Shown: piece after piece, positions 1-9,004 of the stretch
How positions within the stretch are numbered: position 1 is the stretch's first letter
Layout: each line of letters opens with the position of its first letter
Program-made: the position numbers and the translations under genes
Notes under the pieces: model-generated
The model's database searches: none
What the model was told of the DNA's origin: nothing
The model's input: the letters and a program-made list of their open reading frames with translations, nothing else
NCBI GenBank assembly: GCA_046317875.1
Contig: JBKCVN010000024.1
Location: forward strand, 1 to 36,895
Origin: 2-01-FULL-41-14 sp046317875
GTDB lineage: Bacteria; Pseudomonadota; Alphaproteobacteria; UBA7879; UBA5542
Direction of reading: 5' to 3'
Length of the DNA stretch: 36,895 nucleotides

Positions 1-1065
1 GGTCGTACAGGTGTCTTAACGCCGGTTGCCGAGCTGGAACCCATTGGAATTGGGGGGGTAATGGTGTCCCGTGCCACCCTTCACAATAAAGATGAATTAA
101 CGCGCAAAGACATCCGAGAAGGTGACCGGGTGATCGTGCAAAGGGCAGGGGATGTGATTCCTCAAATTATCGAGTCACTAGGTGCGTTGGGCCACCCCCG
201 AGGGCCAACCTTTAAATTTCCCACACAATGCCCCGTATGTGGCAGTCATGTAGTGCAAGAAATAGACGAAGTGGCCTTAAGGTGTAGCGGTGGATTAACA
301 TGCCATGCCCAGGTGCTGGAAAATTTGAAACATTTTGTTTCAAAACATGCCTTTAATATAGATGGCCTAGGCGGTAAAAGTATTGATTATTTATGGGAAA
401 AGGGGCTTGTTACAAATGCGGCAGATCTGTTTACACTTGAATCCCGAAATAAGGACTCTCTCACCCCCCTTCAGCATCACGAAGGGTGGGGAAAGCGATC
501 AACCCACAACCTATTTGAATCCATAAATCTGCGTCGTACAATCGACTTAGATCGTTTTATTTATGCCTTGGGTATTCGACATATCGGTCGCGTTACAGCC
601 CATCTTTTGGCCCAGCATTACAGCACCTTTGAAAACTGGTGGGTCTCCATGAAAGAAGCTTGCCACACTGGCTCGTCTGCCTATGACGAGCTCGTCACCC
701 TAAATGGCATAGGAGAAATTGTGGCGACCTCGATTATTAATTTTGTGGAAGAACCTCAGAACAATCAACAAATCGAAAATCTCTTGCCCCACTTGCGCAT
801 CACCCCTGTTTCTAAAACAGCACCCTCAGCACATCCTTTAGCAGGGAAAACAATGGTATTTACAGGAACCTTATCCCAAATGTCCCGTGAAGAGGCCCAA
901 GAAAAAGCCCGCCACTTAGGGGCAAAAGTAACCAACTCAGTTTCTGCCAAAACAGACTATGTTGTGTGCGGAATCGATGCCGGAAGCAAGCTTGCAAAAG
1001 CGCAGGATTTAGGTGTTACCGTTTTGACAGAGCAAGAGTGGATCGAGCTTTCCAGGGCCACCTAA
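1..1065 (+). CDS. ligA: NAD-dependent DNA ligase, C-terminal part (5' end outside window)
   Basis: The frame is open from base 1, so the ATG at 61 is internal; the residues before it (GRTGVLTPVAELEP, then GGVMVSRATLHN) are the LigA oligonucleotide-binding-fold region. LigA seals nicks in replication and repair using NAD+. In order I see the end of the OB fold, a four-cysteine zinc finger (CPVC, then C and C about 20 residues later), helix-hairpin-helix repeats (for example ALGIRHIGRVTA and LNGIGEIVATSI) and a C-terminal BRCT domain beginning at LAGKTMVFTGTL. The adenylation domain with the catalytic lysine lies upstream of the window. The stop codon overlaps the stop of the convergent tspO gene by two bases. 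Confidence 0.97.
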   Translation, partial: GRTGVLTPVAELEPIGIGGVMVSRATLHNKDELTRKDIREGDRVIVQRAGDVIPQIIESLGALGHPRGPTFKFPTQCPVCGSHVVQEIDEVALRCSGGLTCHAQVLENLKHFVSKHAFNIDGLGGKSIDYLWEKGLVTNAADLFTLESRNKDSLTPLQHHEGWGKRSTHNLFESINLRRTIDLDRFIYALGIRHIGRVTAHLLAQHYSTFENWWVSMKEACHTGSSAYDELVTLNGIGEIVATSIINFVEEPQNNQQIENLLPHLRITPVSKTAPSAHPLAGKTMVFTGTLSQMSREEAQEKARHLGAKVTNSVSAKTDYVVCGIDAGSKLAKAQDLGVTVLTEQEWIELSRAT

Positions 1066-1532
1066 TTAAGTCGCCAAATCTCAAAGCTTAGATACGCTGC
1101 AAAAACAAGCCATGCCAAATAAAAATAAAGCAAGGGTGCAAGACGAGACATTTTTTGTACGTAAAAAATAAATCCCCCCAAAGAACCTATTAAAAATACA
1201 ATGTCTAGAAAAGCCAAGAAAGTGAGATTCAGTTTGAAAAATAGAAAAGACCAAACCCAGTTCGCCACCATATGAAACCAAAATAGCGCTTTCACACTAT
1301 GCTTAACCCTTTGTTCCATAATTAAAAAAGCAAAATATCCCAACACTGTGTAAAAAAATCCCCAAATAATCGGAAACAAAATAGGGGGAGGAGTTAACTG
1401 AGGTTTTACCAAAAGCTGATACCAAGGCAAATCTCCCCCTTTGGTGAAATAACCAATCGAGAAAGAAATAATTTGAAAAAAAGAAACCCACTTCAAAATT
1501 GAAGTCCAATGTTTTTTTAAATATGCGCTCAT
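1062..1532 (-). CDS. tspO: TspO/MBR family membrane protein
   Basis: A 156-residue protein with about five hydrophobic segments, the usual TspO size and topology. Family signatures are a KPxLTPPP stretch followed by a tryptophan (VKPQLTPPPILFPIIWG), an N-W-x-W-S motif near the middle (ANWVWSFLFF) and a closing AWLVFAAYLS...RLN segment. TspO proteins bind porphyrins and cholesterol-like ligands and in bacteria affect tetrapyrrole export and stress responses. The frame extends upstream to 1550, but a GGAGG ribosome site sits 5 bases before the ATG at 1532, so I place the start there. The gene is convergent with ligA and the stop codons overlap. Confidence 0.88.
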   Translation of the reverse strand: MSAYLKKHWTSILKWVSFFQIISFSIGYFTKGGDLPWYQLLVKPQLTPPPILFPIIWGFFYTVLGYFAFLIMEQRVKHSVKALFWFHMVANWVWSFLFFKLNLTFLAFLDIVFLIGSLGGFIFYVQKMSRLAPLLYFYLAWLVFAAYLSFEIWRLN

Positions 1533-1750
1533 TCTGCCTCCGATTATCAATTTATTAATTTGATTATAATACTTTCCACAAAAAAATTATTTTTTTATTA
1601 AAAATAATAGGGCTTATATTTTGAATAATAAAAAGATTAAACGTTGTGAAAATCTTCAAATTGGCCCCAACTATTTTATTTTAAAACATTGTATTGATTA
1701 AATTTTGTTTTGATGGTTTATATCAAATAAAAATTACTAAAGAGGAAAAC

Positions 1751-2440
1751 ATGATGATCTATTGGTCCCTAGCCCTTTTGGGCTTTTTTGCGTTTAACAT
1801 CCCACATTCTTTCGCCAGTTTGCAGGAAGAACAGACACCTAAAATACGGAGTCAGAGGGTTATTTCAAACTCAGAGGCTAATGACAACAGAAAAAATGCC
1901 GCTGCCATCAAAAGAAAAACTTCTTCGAAAGAAACTTGCCAAAAAAAGTCAAAAATGGAAGAAGTCAAGGAAGTTGATTTTGTTGATTTAGACGCATATT
2001 TTTGGGAAAGTGTCTCCACAGAAACAGATCAAGAGATAAAAAATCCCATTTTAAATAAAAGAGCCTTAGAAAAGCTTGATAAGATTGCAATACAGAATGG
2101 GGACAATTCGGGATATAAAATTGGAAAAAGGTTTTTTCAGATTAAAAACAAAGAGATTTGTGCCATCCCAGAAATCATAAATTCTCAGACTGCACCAGTC
2201 AAGTCTATTGTTAAACCGGCATCACACTCTCTGGTTCAGCCTCCCTATGCTTATAATCCTACACACCAGACAAGTCAGCTCTCATACATTCCTACAACCT
2301 ATGCAGCACAACCTCCTTATTTTTCGACTCCGTTTTCATATGTCCCCCGTACCACAAACTATTTCAGCCAACCAACTTACTTTGCCCCATACAGAGGTTA
2401 TCCACCCCAGTACTGCCCATATTGCAAGGTTTATTACTGA
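1751..2440 (+). CDS. Exported Tyr/Pro-rich protein of unknown function
   Basis: I do not recognise a family. The frame is open from 1694, but AGAGGAAAAC directly before the ATG at 1751 and the signal peptide that begins there (MMIYWSLALLGFFAFNIPHSFA) fix this start, giving 229 residues. After the signal peptide comes a Lys/Glu-rich charged region, then a C-terminal tail of about 65 residues with 14 tyrosines and many prolines (repeated PPY, SY, TY, NYF units), ending in a CPYC pair and VYY. A tail like this suggests an unstructured, surface-exposed or adhesive segment; that is inference. The gene is flanked by AT-rich DNA and stands alone on its strand. Confidence 0.75.
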   Translation: MMIYWSLALLGFFAFNIPHSFASLQEEQTPKIRSQRVISNSEANDNRKNAAAIKRKTSSKETCQKKSKMEEVKEVDFVDLDAYFWESVSTETDQEIKNPILNKRALEKLDKIAIQNGDNSGYKIGKRFFQIKNKEICAIPEIINSQTAPVKSIVKPASHSLVQPPYAYNPTHQTSQLSYIPTTYAAQPPYFSTPFSYVPRTTNYFSQPTYFAPYRGYPPQYCPYCKVYY

Positions 2441-2453
2441 TAGTTTTTACCCC

Positions 2454-3602
2454 CTATCGATTGGGTATAAGACTTTGATAACATTTTAAAGTTTGTTGAA
2501 TAACTAATTCTTCTGAGAAATGTTTTACAACGGAGGTTCGGGCATTTTTGCCTAATTTTATCCGCAATGTTTTATCTTTAAGCAATCTTTCAAGGGCCTG
2601 GGCCAAGGGAAGAACCGTTTTGACCGGAACTAACAACCCTGTTTTATTATGCTGTACCACTTCTCGGCACCCAGGCACATTGGTGGTAACAATGGGCAAT
2701 CCACAGGCCGCGGCTTCTAGCAAAGACTTGGGTAGCCCTTCACGATAGGAAGGCAATACAACAATGTCGCTTTTTTGATAAAAATCTGCCACATCGTCGA
2801 CCTTACCTACCCATTTACAGATACCCAGCTCTTGCCAAGATTCAATAAATTTTTGGGGGATACCACTTGGGTTCTGCAAATCCAGGCCCCCAGCTAAAAT
2901 AAATTCAAAAGGCGCTAGTTTTTTATAAAATTGATTTTTCTTCAAAACCGTCACCGCATCAATCGCTTCTTGAATGCCCTTATCCCACAGCATTCTGGCC
3001 AGCAAAACAACTTTCAGTTTTTTACGATCCTTTGTTTTTTTTGCGGTGCAAAAAGCTTTTGTATCAACACCTGATCCCCGAATAAGGGTCACATTTGTTG
3101 GAGGAAGAATTTTTGAGAATAACTTAAAATCATCGCCATTCTGAACAATAAGGATACGATTTTTTCCCTTAAACAATAGTTTAAACAAGTGCCACAAAGC
3201 CCATCGCAATGTTTTTGCTTTTAAAGAGGGTGAGATAAAAACATACCCCAATCCCGTCAAAGCATTCACTATGGACGATTTGCCCACCATTAACGCAGCA
3301 ATGGTCCCATACAAAACCGGCTTCATGGCCACATGATGCACCACATCAGGCTTTTCAGTACGATACAGAGAATAAATTTCGATTAAACTAAGTAACTGTT
3401 TCCAGGGGTTAAGGCTTGTGCGATTCATCCGAACCAAGGGGCAGACTTTAAAACCTGCCGCTTGCAACCGAGCCTTATCTTGACCCGCCAACGTGGTTGC
3501 CACCACAACGTCATACCCCTGCATCCATGCGGCTTTAGCCAGAGCATAGCGATGGGAGAAGAAGTATCCCGATTCAGTTACCAAATAAAGCAGCTTGGCC
3601 AT
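2454..3602 (-). CDS. Glycosyltransferase family 4-like protein
   Basis: A 382-residue GT-B fold glycosyltransferase. The N-terminal half has the Rossmann-like MAKLLYLVTESGYFFSHRYALA and the VHHVAMKPVLYG region typical of undecaprenyl-linked surface sugar transferases. The C-terminal half has a VVLLARMLWDKGI strand and the donor-binding EGLPKSLLEAAACGLPIV element with the family EX7E pattern, followed by TTNVPGCREVV. The likely role is transfer of a sugar from an activated donor to an envelope glycan or lipid carrier; the substrates cannot be read from the sequence. It is the last gene of the sugar ABC transporter operon, 21 bases after the ATPase gene, so co-expression with sugar uptake is likely. 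Confidence 0.88.
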   Translation of the reverse strand: MAKLLYLVTESGYFFSHRYALAKAAWMQGYDVVVATTLAGQDKARLQAAGFKVCPLVRMNRTSLNPWKQLLSLIEIYSLYRTEKPDVVHHVAMKPVLYGTIAALMVGKSSIVNALTGLGYVFISPSLKAKTLRWALWHLFKLLFKGKNRILIVQNGDDFKLFSKILPPTNVTLIRGSGVDTKAFCTAKKTKDRKKLKVVLLARMLWDKGIQEAIDAVTVLKKNQFYKKLAPFEFILAGGLDLQNPSGIPQKFIESWQELGICKWVGKVDDVADFYQKSDIVVLPSYREGLPKSLLEAAACGLPIVTTNVPGCREVVQHNKTGLLVPVKTVLPLAQALERLLKDKTLRIKLGKNARTSVVKHFSEELVIQQTLKCYQSLIPNR

Positions 3603-3623
3603 GAATGAAGCCTAACGGCAGGG

Positions 3624-4748
3624 TCACGCCCCGCCTTTAAGTGAAGAAACACGTTCGAAAGCCACACCAGATTCTAGATGGAACAAATGACACTCAGGCG
3701 CTTCTACAGTAACAGATACTTGGTCACCGATTTTAAACACTTTATCCCCCCCAGTGCGCATAAGAATAGTTTGATCTTCTGCAATTTTTATATAAACATA
3801 AATTTCACTGCCTAAATTTTCAATCGTTTGAACACTTCCTGAAAACAAAGCCGAAGAAGAGTCGCATTCTTTCAAATGCTCGGGCCGAATGCCCAATTCT
3901 ACCGTTTTTCCGGGGCCCAAATCCTTCATAAGACTGGTAAGAGAAACGGGCATTTTTAGGGATTTATGGTGTGGCAACCTTAGGGTCACCACATCATCTT
4001 CCAAGGTGGCAATATCCACCTTGATAAAATTCATTTTGGGGGATCCAATAAATCCAGCCACAAATTTATTGCAAGGATGGTGGTAAAGTTCTAATGGTGT
4101 GCCCACTTGTTCAATATTTCCCGCATTAAGAACCACGATCTTATCAGCCAACGTCATAGCTTCCACCTGATCATGGGTTACATAAATCATGGTGGTGTGC
4201 AGTTTTTCTTTCAGCTTTCCAATCCGCATTCTCATTTGAACACGCAACGAGGCATCCAGGTTAGACAGAGGCTCGTCAAATAGAAAAACCCTAGGATCAC
4301 GAATGATAGCACGACCAATGGCCACACGTTGCCGTTGCCCCCCCGATAATTGTTTTGGTTGACGGTCCAAAAGATGGGTGACTTGCAATACTTCCGCTAC
4401 ATCCATTACGCGGCGATGAATTTCTTCCTTGGCATATTTTGTACGTCTCAGGGCAAAGGACATATTTTCGTAAACCGTCATATGGGGATAAAGGGCATAA
4501 CTTTGAAAGACCATGGCTACGCCTCGTTTTGCGGGACGCAAAAGGGTAACGTCTTCGTTATCAATTAAAATTTGACCTTCGGTTACATCTTCCAACCCAG
4601 CAATTAAACGTAAAAGGGTCGACTTTCCGCACCCTGAAGGACCCACAAATACGGTGAATTCATTTTTTTTAATGTCTAAATTAATGTTATGGAGAATTTC
4701 AACTTTTCCAAAAGTTTTCTTTAGGTTCGATAAAACAACTCTTCCCAT
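3624..4748 (-). CDS. Sugar ABC transporter ATP-binding protein (UgpC/MalK/ThuK type)
   Basis: A 374-residue CUT1-type importer ATPase. Walker A GPSGCGKST is at residues 36-44, the Q-loop at FQSYALYPHM, the signature LSGGQRQRV at 134-142 and Walker B VFLFDEP at 154-160, followed by the H-loop in YVTHDQ. About 140 C-terminal residues form the MalK-like OB/TOBE regulatory domain (GIRPEHL...). It would power the two permeases encoded just upstream. Length and architecture match MalK, UgpC, MsmK and ThuK, and these cannot be told apart by sequence alone; the substrate call rests on the binding protein. It starts 28 bases after the second permease gene. Confidence 0.95.
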   Translation of the reverse strand: MGRVVLSNLKKTFGKVEILHNINLDIKKNEFTVFVGPSGCGKSTLLRLIAGLEDVTEGQILIDNEDVTLLRPAKRGVAMVFQSYALYPHMTVYENMSFALRRTKYAKEEIHRRVMDVAEVLQVTHLLDRQPKQLSGGQRQRVAIGRAIIRDPRVFLFDEPLSNLDASLRVQMRMRIGKLKEKLHTTMIYVTHDQVEAMTLADKIVVLNAGNIEQVGTPLELYHHPCNKFVAGFIGSPKMNFIKVDIATLEDDVVTLRLPHHKSLKMPVSLTSLMKDLGPGKTVELGIRPEHLKECDSSSALFSGSVQTIENLGSEIYVYIKIAEDQTILMRTGGDKVFKIGDQVSVTVEAPECHLFHLESGVAFERVSSLKGGA

Positions 4749-4776
4749 AATGGTCCTTTTCTTAAGTTAACTATTA

Positions 4777-5604
4777 TTAGCCCTTAACAGCCCCAGCCGT
4801 AAGGCCCGAAACAATACGTCGCTGAAAAATCATCACCAGTGCAATCAAGGGCAGGGTGACAACCACTGAAGCGGCCATGATTTTCCCCCAGGGTAATTCG
4901 TATTCTGAGGCCCCGGTCATGAGGGCAATAGCCACGGGAACGGTGCGCGCCTGGCTTTCTACGGTAAACGTCAAAGCAAATAAGAATTCATTCCAAGCCG
5001 CAATAAAGGCCAAAAGGCCTGTAGTTACCAAAGCAGGCCACAAGAGGGGTAAGAAAATACGGAAACAAATGGTCAGGGTGCTAGCGCCATCCAGAATGGC
5101 AGCCTCCTCAATTTCACGGGGCAATTGTTTCATAAAGGTGGTAAGGATCCACACCGTAAAGGGCAGGGTAAACACCATATAGGACAGAATCAAACCCAGA
5201 AGGTTGTTATAAAGACCCAAGGTACGAATCAGTTCAAACATCCCCGATAAAACTGCCACCTGGGGAAACATTGAAACCGATAATATGGTCAACAATAACG
5301 CAGATCGTCCCTTAAATTCCACACGTCCCAAAGCATAGGAAGCACTAACCGCTAAGATTAAACAAATGGTCACAGTACCCAAAGCCACAATAACCGAGTT
5401 TAAGATATTGTGGCCAAAGGGCTGTTCCTTAAAAATTTCCACATAATTTTCCCACGCCCATGAGGGGGGTAAGAAATCTGTCTTAAAAAGGTCAGATCCC
5501 GATTTTAACGATGAAACAACGGCCCAATAAAAAGGGAAAAGGGATACTAAAACGATCAACAAAGAACTGCTGTAAAGGAAGAATTTTTGTTTCTTAGTTT
5601 GCAT
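4777..5604 (-). CDS. Sugar ABC transporter permease (MalG/ThuG type)
   Basis: A 275-residue inner-membrane permease with six predicted transmembrane segments. The cytoplasmic EAA loop that docks to the ATPase is visible as EEAAILDGASTLTICFRIFL followed by PLLWPA. The C-terminal TVPVAIALMTG...AGAVKG ending is typical of MalG-like subunits. Its ATG overlaps the stop codon of the preceding permease gene by one base (TAATG), so the two are probably translationally coupled. It forms the heterodimeric channel with that protein. Highly typical of CUT1 carbohydrate importers. Confidence 0.94.
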   Translation of the reverse strand: MQTKKQKFFLYSSSLLIVLVSLFPFYWAVVSSLKSGSDLFKTDFLPPSWAWENYVEIFKEQPFGHNILNSVIVALGTVTICLILAVSASYALGRVEFKGRSALLLTILSVSMFPQVAVLSGMFELIRTLGLYNNLLGLILSYMVFTLPFTVWILTTFMKQLPREIEEAAILDGASTLTICFRIFLPLLWPALVTTGLLAFIAAWNEFLFALTFTVESQARTVPVAIALMTGASEYELPWGKIMAASVVVTLPLIALVMIFQRRIVSGLTAGAVKG

Positions 5605-6557
5605 TAATTTTTTTCCTCGGTGTTCGATTTTTCCCGGCTTATTTTCAAGAAGAACAGGGTTGTGAGCCCAATTAAAAGGAAAAGAACTGTGGACGCTGCG
5701 GATCCCAAACCCACACTCTGGAAATCAAAAAGTTGTTGACGGGCAAAAACGGACATGGACATGGTGTCTGTGCTGCCGCTCGTTAGAATGTAGAACAAAT
5801 CAAATACCCTTAACGCATCTAACATTCTAAAAATAACAGCCACCACAATAGTGGGCTTCATCAAGGGTAATGTAACCCTCCAAAACACCCGCAAAGGATG
5901 TATACCATCTACTTTTGCCGCCTCAAAGCATTCCTGGGGCAGCATTTGAAGGCCCGCCAGCATCAATAAGGCCATAAACGGAGTTGTTTTCCAAACATCC
6001 ACAATAATAACAGCCGCCATGGATAACGCAGGATCTGCAGTCCACGCCAGGGGCTTTGCAATAATTCCAAATTTTACAAGAATCGCATTAATAACCCCGT
6101 ACACATCGTTAAACATCCACCGCCACATTTTTGCCGAGACAATGGTAGGAATGGCCCAGGGAATCAAAACAGCTGTACGAACCCAAGGGCGTCCTTTGAA
6201 ATTCGCATGCAGAACCAAGGCGATCCCTAAGCCAAACAAAGTTTCAAGAGCCACGGATGAAAGGGCAAAAAAGACGGTATTCCGCAAAGATTGCCACCAC
6301 CCCTCATCTTGCATCAAAAAATAAAAATTTTCTAAGCCAATAAACTCTTTCTCCCCCATGGCAGAAAGAGAAGCATCCGTAAAAGAAAACCACACAGTGC
6401 GTAATAAAGGCCATCCAGCCGCTAAAGTTAACACTAAAAGGGTAGGCAGAACAAAAAGCCACGCGCTTCGAACCCTATATCGTGTTAGTTGTGATGAAAT
6501 GCCCTTAGACAATCGTACCTCGTGTTTATTTATAATTCTTGATCCACCTTGTACCAT
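5604..6557 (-). CDS. Sugar ABC transporter permease (MalF/ThuF type)
   Basis: The 317-residue partner permease with a hydrophobic N-terminal segment (SAWLFVLPTLLVLTLAAGWP) and the EAA loop ECFEAAKVDGIHPLRVFWRV followed by TLPLMKP. From the ATG at 6557 the gene overlaps the end of the binding-protein gene by 32 bases. An alternative TTG at 6512 has a GAGG ribosome site 5 bases upstream and would remove the overlap, so the true start could be there. It sits second in the operon, between the binding protein and the MalG-like permease. Confidence 0.93.
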   Translation of the reverse strand: MVQGGSRIINKHEVRLSKGISSQLTRYRVRSAWLFVLPTLLVLTLAAGWPLLRTVWFSFTDASLSAMGEKEFIGLENFYFLMQDEGWWQSLRNTVFFALSSVALETLFGLGIALVLHANFKGRPWVRTAVLIPWAIPTIVSAKMWRWMFNDVYGVINAILVKFGIIAKPLAWTADPALSMAAVIIVDVWKTTPFMALLMLAGLQMLPQECFEAAKVDGIHPLRVFWRVTLPLMKPTIVVAVIFRMLDALRVFDLFYILTSGSTDTMSMSVFARQQLFDFQSVGLGSAASTVLFLLIGLTTLFFLKISREKSNTEEKN

Positions 6558-7869
6558 TTTTACTGATAAAATTCAGCTTTTTCTCTATGGTCTTCAGGTT
6601 TTTATCTGCCGTTCCTTTGTGTGCCAAAGTAGAATAAATCATATTCCAGAAAATTGCACTCACTTGGCTATATTTTGTTCCGGTTTGCCCCGCTGGGCGG
6701 GGAACCGCACGCTTTAGAACATCCAACATAAGGCCCGTAATGGGGTTTAGAGAGCGAATAGAATCCTCTGCATAAAGGGCCTGCATGGGGGGATAGTACC
6801 CATCTTCCAAGGCCCGACGACGCAGTTCTTCTTCGCTGGTTAAAAACAAGACCAAATCTATGGCATCTTTTTGACGTTTAGAATACCGAGAAACTCCTAA
6901 GTTCCACCCACCAAGCACACTAGAAGACTGACCATTCTTACCCCCCTTGGGCAGAATAGTAATACCAACCTTACCAGCCACAGCACTTTCAGGACTGTTC
7001 AGGGCGCTCCAAGCATAAGGCCAATTTCTCATAAAAAGCGCTTTACCTAATTGAAAAATACCGCGGCAATCTTCTTGTTCATAATTCAAAACCCCTGGGG
7101 GAGACAAAACGCCTATCCAGTCAGCAATTTTTTGAACAATATAGATGGCCTCAGGATTATAAATGCTGACCCGGCCATCTAATTCCACAATACTGCCCCC
7201 ATTTGGATAGGAAGCAATCCATTCAATGGCATTACAGGTTAAACCTTCATAGGCTTTTCCTTGGAAAACATAACCCCACAACTCCTCATTCCCCCGTTTT
7301 TTTTCTTCTTTTACCACATAACGGGCAATTTTTTCTAGCTCTTCCCAGGTTTGGGGCGCACGCAAACCATAACGATCCAACAGATCTTTCCGATAATAAA
7401 GGAACCCAACATTCAAGAACCAAGGGATGGAAACCAATCGCCCCCCCACCGTGTTATTTTTCAACAACTGGGGCAAGTATTGGGATTGACGCTCTTTAGA
7501 AAGATGGGGATACAAATCAATAAGATGGCGCGCTAAAAGTCCAGGCCAAATCACATCTACTTGATAGATGTCAATATCCGAAGATTCGGCTGCTAGATGT
7601 TGTTGAAAAAGGGTCAAACGTTCGTTCGATCCATTAGGGGCGGGAACAACATGGGCTTTTTTGCCTGTTTTTTCCATCCATCGGGAAACCCCTTTTTTAC
7701 AGGCCTCATATTCATGGGCCACCATACCACAGGTAATAACTACAGCATTTTCCGAACCAGAAGATACTTTGTCATCATCCTTTTTTTTACAGCCTAAAAG
7801 CAGAAAGAAGCACAGAAAAGAAAGTGCACTTTTCCCCCAAAAGCCAGAACCTGTTGTTTCTTTTCTCAT
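6526..7869 (-). CDS. Sugar ABC transporter substrate-binding lipoprotein (trehalose/maltose type)
   Basis: A 447-residue extracellular solute-binding protein of family 1. The N-terminus is a lipoprotein signal with lipobox LLGC (Cys27), so it should be membrane-anchored in the periplasm. The segment SSDIDIYQVDVIWPGLLA resembles trehalose/maltose-binding proteins of the ThuE type, which is why I favour a disaccharide as substrate; this is inference. The frame extends to a TTG at 7905, but the ATG at 7869 puts a normal signal peptide at the N-terminus, so I choose it. It is the first gene of a five-gene operon and is divergent from rnpB. Confidence 0.9.
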   Translation of the reverse strand: MRKETTGSGFWGKSALSFLCFFLLLGCKKKDDDKVSSGSENAVVITCGMVAHEYEACKKGVSRWMEKTGKKAHVVPAPNGSNERLTLFQQHLAAESSDIDIYQVDVIWPGLLARHLIDLYPHLSKERQSQYLPQLLKNNTVGGRLVSIPWFLNVGFLYYRKDLLDRYGLRAPQTWEELEKIARYVVKEEKKRGNEELWGYVFQGKAYEGLTCNAIEWIASYPNGGSIVELDGRVSIYNPEAIYIVQKIADWIGVLSPPGVLNYEQEDCRGIFQLGKALFMRNWPYAWSALNSPESAVAGKVGITILPKGGKNGQSSSVLGGWNLGVSRYSKRQKDAIDLVLFLTSEEELRRRALEDGYYPPMQALYAEDSIRSLNPITGLMLDVLKRAVPRPAGQTGTKYSQVSAIFWNMIYSTLAHKGTADKNLKTIEKKLNFISKNGTRWIKNYK

Positions 7870-7960
7870 TCTTTCGCTTTTAATAGAATTCCCTATGGAA
7901 TGCAATATATTTTCAAAACATTTCTTGTCAAAGGTGCCTATTTAATGCAAAGATATACCT

Positions 7961-8319
7961 ATATCAGATGGTTGGAGCACCGCTGTGCTTATGAATATAA
8001 ACATAGAGGAAAGTCCGGGCTCCATAAAGGCAGGATGCTGGTTAACGGCCAGCGGGGGTGACCCTAGGGAAAGTGCCACAGAAAATATACCGCCGCAAGG
8101 TAAGGGTGAAATGGTGCGGTAAGAGCGCACCGCGTTCTTGGTGACAAGAATGGCAGGGCAAACCCCATCCGGAGCAAGACCAAATAGGAACAGCGCATAG
8201 CCCGCCTTTAGGCTGTTGTTCGGGTAGGTTGCATGAGTTTTGCAGTAATGCATGACCTAGATGAATGGTGCTCGTTCTTGAAAAAGAATACAGAACCCGG
8301 CTTATAGACCATCTGATAT
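7961..8319 (+). ncRNA. rnpB: RNase P RNA (type A)
   Basis: This is the catalytic RNA that matures tRNA 5' ends. The universally conserved blocks are present: GAGGAAAGTCCGGGCTCC near the 5' side, CAGGATGCTGG and GGGTGACCCTAGGGAAAGTGCCACAGAAA-like core elements, the AGGGTGAAA...GGTAAGAGCGCACCG region, and CGGCTTATAGACC at the 3' side. The ends are set by a perfect 12-bp P1 helix, 7961-7972 (ATATCAGATGGT) with 8308-8319. No U-tract terminator follows P1; the next gene begins at 8348. An open frame on the opposite strand through this RNA is a shadow. Confidence 0.97.
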
Positions 8320-8347
8320 ACGGGAGGATGCATTCAGGGAGCGGTAC

Positions 8348-9001
8348 GTGTTAAAAAAAATTATTCCCATCTATATTGTCTTAAGCATTGTGACATTATC
8401 CGTACCCCATGCAGGGTGGATTAGCAGTGTAGGAAGTGCCCTTAAGTCCGTCGGATCAACAGCCATAAAATCAGTTAAAGACATTGGTTCAGAAACAGTC
8501 AATGCGGTCAATACCTCCCTCACCTCTGGGGTCAGCCTAGAGGCTGCCGCCCAGCTGGATTATTGCCGGAATATTGCGGCTGTGCCAGGGGGGGTTAATA
8601 CTCTGGAGTATCAGCGCCAGTGTGGCAACATGACATTTGTATGCCAACAGGTCCGCCTGTCAAATCCCCAAGCCACAATGGACCCTTACTGTGCCACCGT
8701 ATCGGGAATGGGCCAAATGATGGGACCATGGGGCGGAACATCTGGGGCTTTCATGGCAGGAGTCAATAGCCAACCGGTCCCAGTGAACACAGACCCCGCA
8801 AAAATAGGCTGGAGTGTCCCAGCTCCTCCACCATACGGATTAAGCATGGGCATGTCAGGTGCTTATGGAATACCCCTTGGGGGCTCGAATAACTTTTCCA
8901 ACATGTTGGCGACCAGAACGGTTAGCCGCTTTTTCAATGGGTATGGATCAGGATCAAATAATCGAACCTATAGCGCTAATTATCTGGAAGAAGACGATTA
9001 A
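8348..9001 (+). CDS. Exported protein of unknown function with four cysteines
   Basis: I do not recognise a family. The 217-residue product starts at GTG, with AGGGAG six bases upstream. It has a signal peptide (about residues 1-22, MLKKIIPIYIVLSIVTLSVP). Next is a small-residue, regularly spaced Ser/Val/Ala segment (about 26-60) that could form an amphipathic helix. Four cysteines follow at about 73, 92, 99 and 115, consistent with two disulfides in the periplasm or outside the cell. The C-terminal half is rich in Gly, Met, Ser and Pro and ends acidic (LEEDD). The gene starts 28 bases after rnpB with no visible terminator between them, and converges on the MFS gene with a 3-base gap. Confidence 0.75.
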   Translation: MLKKIIPIYIVLSIVTLSVPHAGWISSVGSALKSVGSTAIKSVKDIGSETVNAVNTSLTSGVSLEAAAQLDYCRNIAAVPGGVNTLEYQRQCGNMTFVCQQVRLSNPQATMDPYCATVSGMGQMMGPWGGTSGAFMAGVNSQPVPVNTDPAKIGWSVPAPPPYGLSMGMSGAYGIPLGGSNNFSNMLATRTVSRFFNGYGSGSNNRTYSANYLEEDD

Positions 9002-9004
9002 AAA

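Noticed and set aside
61..1065. Ligase gene starting at ATG 61
   Set aside because: The frame and the LigA sequence continue upstream to the window edge; ATG 61 is an internal Met.
1551..1750. Possible gene or RNA in the AT-rich gap between tspO and the Tyr-rich protein
   Set aside because: Only A/T runs and a short TTTGAT/ATCAAA dyad are seen; no frame, stable hairpin or clear promoter boxes.
4856..5182. A 108-codon plus-strand frame
   Set aside because: Antisense shadow of the sugar permease gene; no signal peptide, motif or ribosome site.
7942..8253. A 103-codon frame on the minus strand
   Set aside because: It lies entirely over the RNase P RNA and ends in its conserved core; no protein family resemblance.
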